DNA of 64,000 nt, taken from Pseudomonas alkylphenolica. GTDB lineage: Bacteria; Pseudomonadota; Gammaproteobacteria; Pseudomonadales; Pseudomonadaceae. The stretch lies in the NCBI RefSeq assembly GCF_000746525.1, contig NZ_CP009048.1:3403501-3467500 (forward strand), in the 5' to 3' direction. The notes beneath the pieces were generated by a model. It did no database searches. It worked only from the letters and a program-made list of their open reading frames with translations, and was not told where the DNA came from. The stretch's first letter is position 1, and each line of letters opens with the position of its first letter. The position numbers and the translations under genes are program-made. Positions 28,536 through 37,560 of the stretch are shown here, piece by piece.

Positions 28536-28699
28536 CCCACTGGCCGGCACTGTAGCCATCGGGATCGAACAGCTTCTCCTTGCGTGTGCTATGACGGTGG
28601 ACATACAAAATTTTGTGGCGAATGGCGATACCAATGAACGGGATATCTGGATAGCACTCACCGGTTGAGAAGTCGATTTTCAGGATCAGCTCTCTTTTG
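28536..28699 (-). pseudogene. Orphan internal gene fragment between IS4 and a Tn3-type end
   Basis: The minus strand is open for about 54 codons (KRELILKIDFSTGECYPDIP...DPDGYSAGQW), with no start because the transposon end at 28700 cuts it and no stop because the IS cuts it. I do not recognise the family. It looks like real coding sequence trapped between two mobile elements. Confidence 0.4.
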
Positions 28700-28737
28700 G
28701 GGGCGAATAGAGAAAACGGATATTTTCGTTCGCTAAG
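28700..28737 (+). repeat. Lone 38-bp terminal inverted repeat of a Tn3-family transposon
   Basis: Begins GGGGCGAATAGAGAAAACGG and ends CGTTCGCTAAG. The outer 20 bases are identical to those of the IRs at 49545-49582 and 61493-61530; the inner half differs. The GGGG end faces left, so the element it belonged to extended right. No matching tnpA is adjacent. The following 28738-28946 stretch has no recognisable gene. Confidence 0.75.
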
Positions 28738-28946
28738 CGCTCTGTCTGTCTGAGGTCGTAGAGGTGGACGCCGTGGCGTCGGGCTTTCAGCCCATTTCTA
28801 TTTGTTACACGCGCAACTCGTCCATACCCATCAACTGCTTTCGAGCCATCCACAGATTTGCCTTCCTCGCTCTCTCACCGTCTTCGGTGATCCCAACCCC
28901 ACGAGCGCTGGAAACGGCCTGACAGATGCACAACGGATTGGCTGGC

Positions 28947-29471
28947 TCAGCCCCCCATGCGCTTGAACGTGTCATCCTTCTTGACGAAGTGATGAAACAG
29001 TGCAGCGCCGATGTGGCCGACCACCAGAATCACCAACAGCCAGGCCAGCGGCGAATGCAGGTTGCCGAGGCTGATCATCCAGTCGGTTTCCACGCCGGTC
29101 TTGGCGACCAGTTGTACCCCGAAGACCTTCAGCCCGTAGCCGTTGCCGAGCATCACTAGAACGCCGGTGATCGGCATCAGCAGCATGCAGGCATAGAGCA
29201 GGCCATGTCCGGCCTTAACTAGCAGAGCGGGCGACCCGACAGGCTGTGGGCGTTGTTGCCGTTGACCCAGCGCCCAGAGCAGGCGCAGCACAATCAGCAC
29301 CAGCAACAGGCCGCCGAAGGATATATGCCAAGGCACGATGGTTTGACCGATCCAGTGCTCGCCGTCATCGATGCGGTCGCCCAGCTTGAAAAACTGCAAC
29401 CCGATCAGCAGGGCCATCGTCCAATGCAGAAGACGGGTAATTCCGCCATACCGGTGCGCTGAGTCTTGCAT
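28947..29471 (-). CDS. Cytochrome b561 family protein
   Basis: 174 residues and four transmembrane helices. Haem-ligand histidines are visible in the first helix (RLLHWTMALL), the second (IVPWHISFGG), and the later ones (GHGLLYACM, LHSPLAWLL, VGHIGAALFHHF). It is a membrane di-haem cytochrome that usually exchanges electrons between quinone and a periplasmic or cytoplasmic partner. AAGGAG precedes the ATG at 29471. It is the last gene of a minus-strand set with DUF2218, SDR and an extradiol dioxygenase. Confidence 0.85.
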   Translation of the reverse strand: MQDSAHRYGGITRLLHWTMALLIGLQFFKLGDRIDDGEHWIGQTIVPWHISFGGLLLVLIVLRLLWALGQRQQRPQPVGSPALLVKAGHGLLYACMLLMPITGVLVMLGNGYGLKVFGVQLVAKTGVETDWMISLGNLHSPLAWLLVILVVGHIGAALFHHFVKKDDTFKRMGG

Positions 29472-29499
29472 GTTCTTCTCCTTGTTCTTGTAAAGGCGA

Positions 29500-29790
29500 T
29501 CAAGACGCCTGCCGGTTCCAGACAAAATCGGGCAGTGGCTTGGAGTCCATGCGTTGCAAATGATCGCCGACAACCGTTTGCAAGTGTTGGATCTGTTCCT
29601 CCTCGGCGGCTTGCAAACGGACGTGCAGTCCGCCTTCCAACGCCTTGAGCAAGCAGTGTCCAATGTTAAGTTCTATCTCGCCCTGCTGTTCGTCGCAGAT
29701 GACCGAAAACTTGTGGCTCCAGTGCTTGCACAGACGCGTAATCAGTCGTTGTGGATTGTCAGTGGCTATCTGAGCAGTAGAAACAAACAT
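29500..29790 (-). CDS. DUF2218 domain protein
   Basis: 96 residues matching the DUF2218 pattern: a start with STAQIATDNPQRLITRLCKHW, then a middle GEIELNIG strand and a LQTVVGDHLQRM helix. The family is small, soluble and of unknown function, and is often linked to iron uptake or redox genes. The start at 29790 is set by AGGAG nine bases upstream. It lies 28 bp before cytochrome b561 and 58 bp after the SDR. Confidence 0.75.
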   Translation of the reverse strand: MFVSTAQIATDNPQRLITRLCKHWSHKFSVICDEQQGEIELNIGHCLLKALEGGLHVRLQAAEEEQIQHLQTVVGDHLQRMDSKPLPDFVWNRQAS

Positions 29791-29848
29791 GATGAATCTC
29801 CTGTTAATCAGCCCTCGCCGGCTACTGCGCGGTAAGGGCAACGGTCAG

Positions 29849-30643
29849 TCAGGCAATGCTTTCGACGATGCCACCCTCGACGCGCAAGGCCGAACCCGTA
29901 GTCGCACTGGCCTGGGGCGAGGCGGCATAGACGCAGAGGTTGGCCACTTCCTCGGGGCTGGCAAAGCGACGAATCAGGCTCGACGGGCGATTCTCGGCGA
30001 GGAACAACGCTTCCATTTCCGTCGCAGACACGCCACGCTCGCGCGCCATGTTGTCGATGAAGGCGATAGCGCCCTCGGTACGGGTTGGTCCTGGCAGGAT
30101 GGTGTTGACGGTCACGCCGCTACCGGCCAGGACCTTAGCCAGGCCACGCGACAAGCCCTGCAAGGCCGCTTTGCTGACACCGTAATGGACCATTTCGCTG
30201 GGTATGTTCAACGCAGACTCGCTGGAAATGAACTGAATCCGTCCCCAGCCGCGCTCTTGCATGCCTTGGGCATAGTGACGCGCCAAACGCACGCCGCTCA
30301 TTACGTTGACCTGGAAGATTTCCTCCCAGTCCGCATCGCTGATGTCAAAGAATGCCTTGACGCCGTAGATGCCCAGATCGTTGACCAGGATGTCTGCCTG
30401 TGGCTCGGCATCGATCAGCGCCTGGCAGCCCACAGCGGTGCCTAGATCGGCGACTAGGCCGCGTGCCTGCGCACCGGCTTGGGTAGCCTGCAACTGGGCC
30501 AGGGCCGCATCGACGCGGTCCTGCTGGCGGCCGCAGATAACTAAGGTAGCGCCGGCATCGGCCAGCCCCTTGGCAATGGCCAGGCCGATACCGCCCGTGG
30601 AACCGGTGACGATGGCGGTCTTGCCGGAAAGATTGATGATCAT
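29849..30643 (-). CDS. Short-chain dehydrogenase/reductase
   Basis: A 264-residue SDR with GSTGGIGLA cofactor motif, VNDLGIYG in place of the usual NNAG, and catalytic Ser plus YGVSK. The CGRQQDR segment after strand 2 suggests NADP. It lies 19 bp after the extradiol dioxygenase, with AGGAGG before the ATG. The NNAG-to-NDLG change is seen in some SDR subgroups. Substrate unknown. Confidence 0.8.
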   Translation of the reverse strand: MIINLSGKTAIVTGSTGGIGLAIAKGLADAGATLVICGRQQDRVDAALAQLQATQAGAQARGLVADLGTAVGCQALIDAEPQADILVNDLGIYGVKAFFDISDADWEEIFQVNVMSGVRLARHYAQGMQERGWGRIQFISSESALNIPSEMVHYGVSKAALQGLSRGLAKVLAGSGVTVNTILPGPTRTEGAIAFIDNMARERGVSATEMEALFLAENRPSSLIRRFASPEEVANLCVYAASPQASATTGSALRVEGGIVESIA

Positions 30644-30662
30644 GTTCTACCTCCTGAGAGAA

Positions 30663-31478
30663 TTAGCCGAAACGGAAGGCCGACAGCGTGGTTTCCATCA
30701 CCCGGTCGGTAAAGATGCATTGGCCAGCGCTCTCGCCCGCCGCACCGGCGACCAGCATCAGCGGCAGCAGATGTTCCTCGGCGCGCGGTGGATGGCACAG
30801 CCGCGCTGAAGGTGCCTGCACCCAATCGGCCAAGGCCTGCTCGCGTTGCTGCGGTATGGATTCGACAGCCTGTACCAGCCAGCGGTCGAACTCCTCGGAG
30901 ATCGGCCCGAAACGTGGGTCGCCATAGCCGCGCATGTTGTGGAAGCTCATGCCGCTGCCGACGATCAGCACGCCGTCGTCGCGCAACGCTGCCAGCGCAC
31001 GACCGGCATCCAGGTGTGCCTGCGGGTCCAGGTCGTGGCGCAACGACAGTTGCACCACCGGAATGTCGGCGTCAGGGAACATTAGCATCAGTGGAATGAA
31101 CATACCGTGATCGAAGCCGCGCAGCGGATTTTCCTGTGCCGGCTGTTGCGCCTGGCCGAGCAGCCCGGCGATGCGTGCCGCCAGTTGCGGTTCACCAGGA
31201 GCCGGATAGCGCAGCTCGTACGTATGCTCTGGAAAGCCGTGGTAGTCGTAGATCAACTCCGGCTGCGGGCCGCTGGTTACGCTGAATACCGGATCCAGCC
31301 AGTGGGCCGAGACCAGCACGATCGCCGTAGGGCGCGCGGGCAAGGTATTGGCCACGTTCTTCAGGAACTCCGCCATATGGTTCCAGGCGGTGGGCGGATT
31401 CCAGTCCATAAAGAAGCAAGGGCCCGCACCATGGGGCACGAACAGGGTCGGCATACGGGTATTGCTGATAGCGGTCAT
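30663..31478 (-). CDS. Class III extradiol dioxygenase, DODA/YgiD type
   Basis: A 271-residue LigB-superfamily protein. The N-terminal VPHGAGPCFF, the VSAHW motif, RGFDHGMFIPL and the late LPLMLVAGA segment match the zinc/iron-binding 4,5-DOPA dioxygenase family (YgiD). It opens catecholic rings in related systems; here the substrate is unknown. First gene of the minus-strand set, divergent from a broken LysR gene. The ATG at 31478 follows GGAGAG. Confidence 0.83.
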   Translation of the reverse strand: MTAISNTRMPTLFVPHGAGPCFFMDWNPPTAWNHMAEFLKNVANTLPARPTAIVLVSAHWLDPVFSVTSGPQPELIYDYHGFPEHTYELRYPAPGEPQLAARIAGLLGQAQQPAQENPLRGFDHGMFIPLMLMFPDADIPVVQLSLRHDLDPQAHLDAGRALAALRDDGVLIVGSGMSFHNMRGYGDPRFGPISEEFDRWLVQAVESIPQQREQALADWVQAPSARLCHPPRAEEHLLPLMLVAGAAGESAGQCIFTDRVMETTLSAFRFG

Positions 31479-31586
31479 GGGCACTCTCCGCACGTTTTAA
31501 TTGACTGCATGGAGTATCGCTTGAATAATTTATATAGATAACCCACCAAATACTGCCTTCACTTCCTACTCGCAGAGTGAGATAAC

Positions 31587-32507
31587 ATGCTCGATCGCGT
31601 AACTGGCATGCGTATCTTCGCTCGTGCCGTCAGTGCCGGCAGCCTGTCCGCTGCGGGCCGGTACCTGGGCATGTCGTCGGCGATGGCCACTAAGCATGTC
31701 GATGCTCTGGAGGCGCACCTGGGAGTCAAACTGCTGCACCGTACCACACGCCACCTGAGCCTGACCGAGGCTGGCAGTGATTACTTGGAGCTTGCCTGCG
31801 CATCCTGCCGGAGATCGATGAAGCCGAAGCCAGCGCCACCTCGCAACGGGTCGATGCCCGCGGACTGCTGCGCATGAACATGCCGCTGTCATTCGGCAGC
31901 CGTTTCATTGCGCCGTTGCTGCCAGCCTTCAGACACCGGCATCCGGCGCTCAAGATCGAACTGGGGCTGACCGACAGCGTGGTGGACTTGCTTGACGGCG
32001 GCTGGGACCTGGCGATCCGCATCGGTCAGTTGACCGACAGTCCGCTGCAGGCCCGCAAGCTCGGTGATTGTGCGTAGGTCGTCTGCGCCGCGCCCAGTTA
32101 TCTCGACCAACGCGGCGTACCCCGGCGGGTGGCCGACTTGGCCCAGCACAATTGCCTGGCCTACACCCTGTCGTCCTGGGCCGGGGGTAAGGAATGGGCC
32201 TTCGGTCGCGACGGTAGTGTGCGCGTGACGATCAACGGTGATCTTGCCGCCAATAATGGCGACGCCCTGCTGGCCGCCGCTGTGGGCGGACAGGGGTTAA
32301 TCTACCAACCGGATTTCATCGTCTCGGACGCTCTCAAGCGCGGTGAACCGGTCGCCCTACAACTTGATCATCCGACCTATGCCTTGGGCGGCATCTACGC
32401 CGTCTACTCGCCAGATCGCCGTCCGCCGGCCAAGGGCCAAGGTGCGGGTGATGATTGATTACCTGGCCGAGGCGTTCACTCAGAACCCCTCATGGCAGAA
32501 CGCCTGA
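31587..32507 (+). pseudogene. LysR-family regulator with multiple disruptions
   Basis: The N-terminal helix-turn-helix (FARAVSAGSLSAAGRYLGMSS) reads well to about 31790, where the frame changes. The new frame gives RILPEIDEAEAS...FGSRFIAPLLPAFRHRHP to a TAG at 32075, continues beyond it in the same frame (VVCAAPSYLDQRG), and shifts again near 32440 to end KVRVMIDYLAEAF...QNA at 32507. Three lesions make inactivity likely. It was probably the divergent regulator of the extradiol dioxygenase operon. Confidence 0.8.
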
Positions 32508-32589
32508 ACCTCTCGGACTGCTGGATCGACATCCTTGGTGTTGTCCCCACTCCGCCAGCGGGGAGCTCGACCCAACTAACTGTAACCCT

Positions 32590-33064
32590 CAACGCCCTGC
32601 CACGAGCGAGGCCGTCCTACGTAACCTGCAAAGACGTTTGATCAGCTGCATCGAACGCCAACACCGGCATCAGGAGTGGCTGGGGCTTCTCAAAAAGATC
32701 AATCGCGAAACGCCCAAGCATCTTCAGCTGCATCTGTTCATGGACAATTACGCCACGCCCAAGCCCCCAAAAGTGAAGACTTGGCTTGAGAAGCACAAGA
32801 GCGTCCACATGCATTTCACTCCGGCCTCCAGCCAGTGGATGAACATGATTGAACGCTTCTTTCACAACACCACGGTGGATTTTCGCAGGGGTAGCTCCAA
32901 CTCTGATCGCGAATTGGATAGCTCGACTGCCACGTTCCGGGCACTGCGAAATGCGCTGCCACCCGCTATGCCTGGAATGCGAAGGGAGACGATATCGTGA
33001 ACAAGATACAGCGAGCCCGTGGGGCAATGGCCTCACAGGCTTTATTTTCAAACAGCACACCAGG
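32590..33064 (+). pseudogene. IS630-family transposase remnant (C-terminal part)
   Basis: The plus strand encodes LHLFMDNYATPKPPKVKTWL and the Ser-rich region before MNMIERFF, the DDE core with the second Asp and the Glu. Near 32955 the frame shifts to ATRYAWNAKGDDIVNKIQRA, the usual IS630 C-terminus. The N-terminal third is missing, so the copy is dead. The exact left end is uncertain. Confidence 0.75.
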
Positions 33065-33344
33065 GGCTGTTGACGTTTCACATCGTTAGCCAGAGAAATC
33101 CGCAAGCCAGGGCTACCACGCTTTCGTAATTTCGTTTCAGCTTGTCATACCGAAACGCCACAGCCCGGTAATGTTTCAGACGCGCAAAGGCGTTCTCGAC
33201 CACTTGCCGGTAGCGGTAGATACCCGGCATTGCCCTTGATCGAGTTGCGCTTTCTCGGGATCACCGAACGAGCGCCCTGAGCTTCGATTTGTTCGCGGAT
33301 TCGCTCACTGTCATAGCCTTACCAGTAGCTGAAATGACGAGACT

Positions 33345-33345
<1 letters not shown>
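33064..33345 (-). pseudogene. IS5-family transposase remnant with one terminal repeat
   Basis: The minus strand ends with AFRYDKLKRNYESVVALACG (stop at 33078), the C-terminus typical of the IS427 group of IS5. Upstream codons (RIREQIEAQGARSVIPRKRN) are in a shifted frame. The terminal repeat GGGCTGTTGACGTTTC is at 33064-33079 and its inverted partner at 34641-34656, beyond the hmp gene. The transposase N-terminus is missing. Confidence 0.7.
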
Positions 33346-34656
<1,311 letters not shown>

Positions 34657-34709
34657 ATAGCAGCATGCTGCTTGTGACTTGGCAGATCGTTGGCCAGAAC
34701 TCGACGGTT

Positions 34710-34877
34710 CTATAAGGTTATTGTCACCCCCGGCCTTCGCCCAGGGGTAGCAGGGGCGTGAGGCCACTGGAGAGGGTTCGATCCGGTCAGCAATTTGCGC
34801 CCGTCGCCGTTGATGTCATGGCACCAGGCGTCGTCGACCATCTGCTGGAACACGCGCATGAACTGAAGCCCATCCAT
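34710..34877 (-). CDS. Small hypothetical ORF, possibly a remnant
   Basis: 55 codons beginning MDGLQFMRVFQQMVDDAWCH, with GAGGTGAG upstream, just beyond the catalase end on the same strand. I do not recognise it. It could be the stump of a longer gene whose 3' part is lost. A long imperfect inverted repeat (34864-34918) overlaps its start and may be the catalase terminator, which argues against expression. Confidence 0.25.
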   Translation of the reverse strand: MDGLQFMRVFQQMVDDAWCHDINGDGRKLLTGSNPLQWPHAPATPGRRPGVTITL

Positions 34878-34914
34878 CACTCACCTCGACGCGGAGAGTG
34901 ATGGATGAGGGGCT

Positions 34915-35515
34915 TCAGCCTTCGCCCATGCCTTCAGCCGGCTTCGTTGTCACGGTGCTGGTGCGCACCTTCTCTTCGATACGTCGCCCGACATTGGCGT
35001 CGGCGTTTTTCCAATAGTCGAAGGCGCACTCCAGCACGGGGCTGCGCACACCGCCAAGCAGGCTACCCGCGACCTGATCGACCAGCGCTTCCCGCTGTGC
35101 GTCGTTGAACACCTCGCGCACCAGGATACCAGGCTGGCCGAAGTCGTCGTCCTCGGCGTGCAGCGTGGAGGCACTGCGCACCATCGCGCCGTCGGCTTCC
35201 CAGCCATCTTCCGCCGGGCCGGTGGTGTCGGCCCATGGCCGTCCGTCGCTGTGGGTACGTATACGGGCGCGCTGCCGCTGTGCTCGTAGGCCATCTGGCC
35301 GTCAAACTGATAAGTGTTCACCGGAACCTTGGGCTGGTTGTCTGGCAACTGATGGAAGTTGGTGCCGATGCGATTGCGCTGCGCGTCGTTGTAGGCGAAC
35401 GCGCGGCCCAGCAGCATCTTGTCGGGTGACAGGCCGATGCCCCGCATCGTGTTGCCCGGCGAGAACGCGGCCTGCTCGATCTGGGCGAAGAAGTTCTCCG
35501 GGTTGCGGTTCAGGG
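34915..35515 (-). pseudogene. Catalase C-terminal fragment, truncated and frameshifted
   Basis: About 200 codons of a haem catalase: [20 protein letters not shown] and the RAFAYND / [15 protein letters not shown] region, then after a frame change near 35265 [20 protein letters not shown] and the C-terminus ([20 protein letters not shown]). Loss of one A in what was probably a CCC-AAC-AGC stretch explains the shift. The 5' two-thirds is cut off by the transposon end at 35514-35551. Confidence 0.8.
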
Positions 35516-35551
35516 GGAGCCCGCAGAATTCGGAAAAAATCGTACGCTAAG
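35514..35551 (+). repeat. 38-bp Tn501-type terminal repeat
   Basis: Starts GGGGAGCCCGCAGAATTCGG and ends TCGTACGCTAAG; the inner 21 bases equal those of the IRs at 49545-49582 and 61493-61530, while the outer part is Tn501-like. GGGG faces left into the catalase gene. Confidence 0.85.
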
Positions 35552-35650
35552 CTCTGAATCCCAGTCTGGGGAGTAGCGGAACAGGAAATGCACTTAAGCC
35601 AACTCCCTGTTTCGTGACCTGTGGGCATGATTAGGCCAGTGGGTTCTGAA

Positions 35651-35688
35651 AAGGGCAGCTCAGAAAACGGAAAATAAAGCACTCTAAG
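35651..35688 (+). repeat. Tn21-type terminal repeat relic upstream of chrA
   Basis: CTCAGAAAACGGAAAATAAA is the Tn21-type middle; the outermost bases (AAGGGCAG) and the inner CACTCTAAG have drifted. It sits 99 bp inside the Tn501-type IR and 147 bp before chrA, suggesting the chrA module came on a Tn21-like element. The 35552-35835 gap holds no gene. Confidence 0.7.
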
Positions 35689-35835
35689 GCGTAAGTAAGC
35701 GTGCTCTTGTTAAAGCCAAAGCTAGAACTAACTGCATAGAACGCATCGAGGCATTTTCTATGTTTAATAAGCGGGTTTCGTTATCGAATTTCGATTATTG
35801 TGATTCAACCTGACGCAAATCATGAAGGCGAAAGC

Positions 35836-37041
35836 ATGACCACCCCCCCTCCCAATGACAGCAGACCATGGTCGGTCTTTCTTATTTTTCTGCGACTTGG
35901 ATTGACCTCTTTCGGCGGCCCCATCGCGCATTTGGGCTATTTCCGCGCCGAATTCGTCACACGGCGGCGCTGGCTCTCTGAACGGAGCTATGCTGACTTG
36001 GTCGCGCTTTGTCAGTTCTTGCCAGGGCCTGCAAGCAGCCAGGTCGGCATAGCGGTAGGACTGTCTCGGGCTGGATACGGCGGGGCGCTGGCTGCTTGGG
36101 CTGGCTTCACGCTGCCGTCTGCCATAGCCTTGATCCTTTTCGCGCTCGGCATCTCCAGCTATGGCGATTACGTCTCGCAGGGCGCGTTGCATGGATTAAA
36201 AGTGGTTGCTGTTGCCGTGGTCGCTCAAGCGGTATGGGGCATGGCGCGCAACCTATGCACGGATGGGTTGCGAGTCACCATCATGGCAATTGCTACCTGT
36301 GTCGTTTTACTTGTGCCGTCCGCATGGGGGCAGGTCGGCGTAATTGCTATCGCAGGCATCGCAGGCCGGTTATTGTTCAAGCCAGCGCAAATTATTGAGC
36401 ACGGCCCACTACCTATCACGGTCAGTCATCGGGCGGGCGCGTTCTGGCTCTCGCTGTTCTTTGTCTTGCTGATTGGTCTGCCGGTGTTGGCCAAACTAAT
36501 GCCAAGTCAAACCATGGAAATGGTGGATTCCTTCTATCGTGTCGGATCACTGGTGTTCGGCGGTGGTCACGTTGTGCTGCCATTGCTGCAAGCCGAAGTC
36601 GTGCCCTCAGGCTGGGTGAGCAATGAATCCTTCCTCGCCGGGTACGGGGCAGCTCAAGCGGTACCCGGCCCCTTGTTCACATTCGCCGCGTTCCTTGGTG
36701 CCTCGATGAACACGGCCCCGTCGGGCTGGATCGGTGGCCTTGTGTGCCTACTGGCTATCTTCGCACCCTCGTTCTTACTGGTCGTCGGGGCAATGCCATT
36801 TTGGGAGCGCCTGCGCCGCAATACGGGCACCCAAGCCGCGCTGGCCGGGATCAATGCCGCTGTAGTTGGCCTGCTGCTCGCAGCCCTCTATCACCCTGTA
36901 TGGACTAGCGCAATTTTTCAGCCGCAAGACTTCGGCTTGGCATTAATCGCCCTTGTCGCACTTATGTTCTGGAAGCTCCCGCCGTGGCTGGTTGTCGTCA
37001 GCAGCGGTGCAGCGGGGTGGCTGTTGAGTGTCGCGCTGTGA
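35836..37041 (+). CDS. chrA: Chromate efflux transporter ChrA
   Basis: A 401-residue CHR-family protein made of two homologous halves, each starting with the CHR signature: FLRLGLTSFGGPIAHLGYF near residue 20 and FYRVGSLVFGGGHVVLPLL near residue 235. About 10-12 membrane segments. It exports chromate from the cytoplasm. The ATG at 35836 is chosen over one 36 bp upstream because it fits the family start. It overlaps the 5' region of the PadR gene frame and is probably co-transcribed with it. Confidence 0.9.
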   Translation: MTTPPPNDSRPWSVFLIFLRLGLTSFGGPIAHLGYFRAEFVTRRRWLSERSYADLVALCQFLPGPASSQVGIAVGLSRAGYGGALAAWAGFTLPSAIALILFALGISSYGDYVSQGALHGLKVVAVAVVAQAVWGMARNLCTDGLRVTIMAIATCVVLLVPSAWGQVGVIAIAGIAGRLLFKPAQIIEHGPLPITVSHRAGAFWLSLFFVLLIGLPVLAKLMPSQTMEMVDSFYRVGSLVFGGGHVVLPLLQAEVVPSGWVSNESFLAGYGAAQAVPGPLFTFAAFLGASMNTAPSGWIGGLVCLLAIFAPSFLLVVGAMPFWERLRRNTGTQAALAGINAAVVGLLLAALYHPVWTSAIFQPQDFGLALIALVALMFWKLPPWLVVVSSGAAGWLLSVAL

Positions 37042-37051
37042 GGCACGAAAA

Positions 37052-37357
37052 ATGACTGACCAAGACCTCTACGGCGGTTTGATCCGCCTGCACATCCTTC
37101 ACCATGCAGCCGAGGAACCCGTCTTTGGACTGGGGATCATCGAAGAGCTACGCCGTCACGGCTACGAGATGAGTGCCGGCACGGTGTACCCGATGCTGCA
37201 CGGCCTGGAAAAAAAAGACTATCTGACCTCACGTCACGAACGCACGGGGCGACGTGAACGGCGTGTTTATGTAATTACTGAACAGGGCAGAACTGCACTT
37301 GCTGATGCGAAAACAAAGGTCAAGGAGCTGTTCGGGGAGTTGATAGAAGGAGATTGA
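37052..37357 (+). CDS. PadR-family regulator
   Basis: A 101-residue winged-helix protein with the PadR core: LIRLHILHHAAEEPVFGLGI, EELRRHGYEMSAGTVYPMLH and YVITEQGR. PadR proteins are small-ligand repressors. It lies 10 bp after chrA, so it probably controls chromate-transporter expression. Chromate-linked PadR regulators of this size accompany chrA on several transposons. Confidence 0.82.
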   Translation: MTDQDLYGGLIRLHILHHAAEEPVFGLGIIEELRRHGYEMSAGTVYPMLHGLEKKDYLTSRHERTGRRERRVYVITEQGRTALADAKTKVKELFGELIEGD

Positions 37358-37367
37358 GCTTTTTACA

Positions 37368-37401
37368 TGTCAGGTTGAGCTATACCCTAACTGGATGTCA
37401 G
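37368..37401. other. Transposon resolution site, subsite I
   Basis: TGTCAGGTTGAG...CTGGATGTCAG matches subsite I of Tn21/Tn501 res as recalled. Subsites II and III are at 45885-45953, 8.5 kb away across the inserted mer element. Confidence 0.7.
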
Positions 37402-37417
37402 GCAAGGCCGCACCGCG
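37402..37417 (+). repeat. 16-bp direct repeat abutting the Tn5053-type element (left copy)
   Basis: GCAAGGCCGCACCGCG touches the TGTCA end at 37418. An identical copy touches the other end at 45868-45883. Removing the element and one copy restores a continuous res region. Confidence 0.8.
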
Positions 37418-37560
37418 TGTCATTTTCAGAAGACGACTGCACCAATTGACGGGGCGTAACGCCAGATGTGCAGGCGACTCCTGACAACGCAATATCAGAA
37501 GTCATCTGCACCAATCTCGACTATGCTCAATACTCGTGTGCACCAAAGCGAGGTGTGAGC

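Noticed and set aside
34864..34918. Long hairpin near the catalase end as a mobile-element end
   Set aside because: The arms are imperfect and sit directly at the catalase stop on the minus strand; a terminator is more likely.
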